From positions 133,326,029-133,390,028 of the forward strand of contig CM059187.1 of the NCBI GenBank assembly GCA_030323885.1: a stretch of 64,000 nt of DNA, given 5' to 3'. The notes below the pieces were generated by a model. It saw only the letters and a program-made list of their open reading frames with translations. It made no database searches and was not told where the DNA came from. The first letter of the stretch is position 1. Each line of letters opens with the position of its first letter. Position numbers and translations under genes: made by a program. Shown one piece after another: positions 63,751 through 64,000 of the stretch. Origin of the DNA: Branchipolynoe longqiensis (Eukaryota > Annelida > Polychaeta > Phyllodocida > Polynoidae).

Positions 63751-64000
63751 GTCACACTACGACGTAACGAGCCAACGTGAGCCTAACGTGGTCATTTTTC
63801 GTCATTACGTTGGGTTATGTCATGATGACATCAGAATGACGTTAGAATGATGTCGAGCTACGTCACATTACGTCGTGTTACGTCGAGTTACGTCAAGGTT
63901 TTGGACATGTTCAAAACTTTCGACGTAGCTCGAAGGTAAAGGTTTACGTTCACCATATGTTCTGTTCACGTTCAGTGAACGTCAATATCGTTAAACGGAC
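63751..64000 (+). mobile_element. MITE-1 copy 4, cut by window end
   Basis: Starts GTCACACTACGACGTAACGA; the outermost TIR bases and the TAA are missing. Same orientation as copy 3. Contains the GTTTTGGACATGTTCAAAAC hairpin region. Confidence 0.85.

Overview
The window is a repeat-dominated piece of an animal genome, probably a marine invertebrate. The basis is tRNA-derived SINEs, non-LTR (LINE) and LTR retrotransposon remnants, MITE-like inverted-repeat elements with target-site duplications (TSDs), very abundant simple repeats, and animal-type regulatory motifs (CTCF-, NRF1/ETS-, CRE- and nuclear-receptor-like). Nothing looks prokaryotic. I cannot name the species. No intact host protein-coding gene could be supported. 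Nearly all long open frames are translations of low-complexity DNA, and the only recognisable coding matter is broken retrotransposon sequence.

Layout: 1-2,270 is a GC-rich satellite in two related unit lengths. 2,271-9,600 holds an LTR-like tandem, four full-length or near-full-length SINEs, one partial SINE and a 689-bp MITE. 9,860-12,110 is a SINE head split by a minisatellite, a LINE tail and long pyrimidine/purine tracts. 12,695-14,327 is a SINE followed by a frameshifted LINE derivative. 14,890-19,520 is mostly minisatellite, including a 650-bp array of a 7-bp unit. 19,589-22,617 is a dense SINE nest with a MITE inside a SINE. 22,620-26,330 is polypyrimidine DNA plus a CpG-rich promoter-like block. 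26,885-29,010 holds four SINEs. 29,370-29,515 is a compact cluster of palindromic regulatory motifs. 30,324-32,915 is a large imperfect inverted repeat. 33,620-36,880 is again simple repeats. 37,061-40,411 has three SINE copies and a SINE fragment, a MITE and an internally deleted LTR element. 40,935-42,745 is a 26-bp minisatellite split by a LINE carrying an RNase H domain. 44,330-48,420 has SINEs, MITEs and a second copy of the LTR. 49,716-54,893 holds LINE tails, a third MITE copy and a 478-bp LINE derivative with perfect TSDs. 55,060-62,240 is largely G-, C- or CT-rich tandem repeat, with an inverted-repeat transposon inside a minisatellite. 62,500-64,000 is AT-rich and ends in a SINE interrupted by a fourth MITE copy.

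Family names used below are local labels. S1 is the main SINE (about 330 bp; tRNA-like head; tail resembling GACGTAAAACTCCAACAACC). It has two interchangeable heads: type A (CGCGGTGGCCGAATCGG) and type B (GACGGGATGGCCGAATGAG). S2 is a second tRNA-derived SINE. P is a short poly(A)-tailed repeat. MITE-1 has TIR TGGCCCTGTCACACTACG with TAA TSDs. MITE-2 has TIR TTAAAGTTGCATAGTCC. MITE-3 has TIR GAAGAGTTCAGGCGCAAAAC. MITE-4 has TIR CAGTCACACTAC. MITE-5 has TIR TGGGCCCATATGTATG. LINE-A has a reverse transcriptase with FADD, LINE-B an RNase H; LINE-C and LINE-D are 3' ends. LTR-A has TGTAAA...TTTACA termini. LTR-B is a TATA-box LTR-like sequence.

The elements act together only as a nested insertion record: MITE-3 and MITE-1 in SINEs, LINE-A in MITE-2, LINE-B and MITE-5 in minisatellites, and minisatellite expansion within a SINE. 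No undescribed multi-gene system is visible. The most unusual items are the LINE-A derivatives sharing one internal breakpoint, the ACGT-saturated MITE-1 family, and the two-headed SINE.
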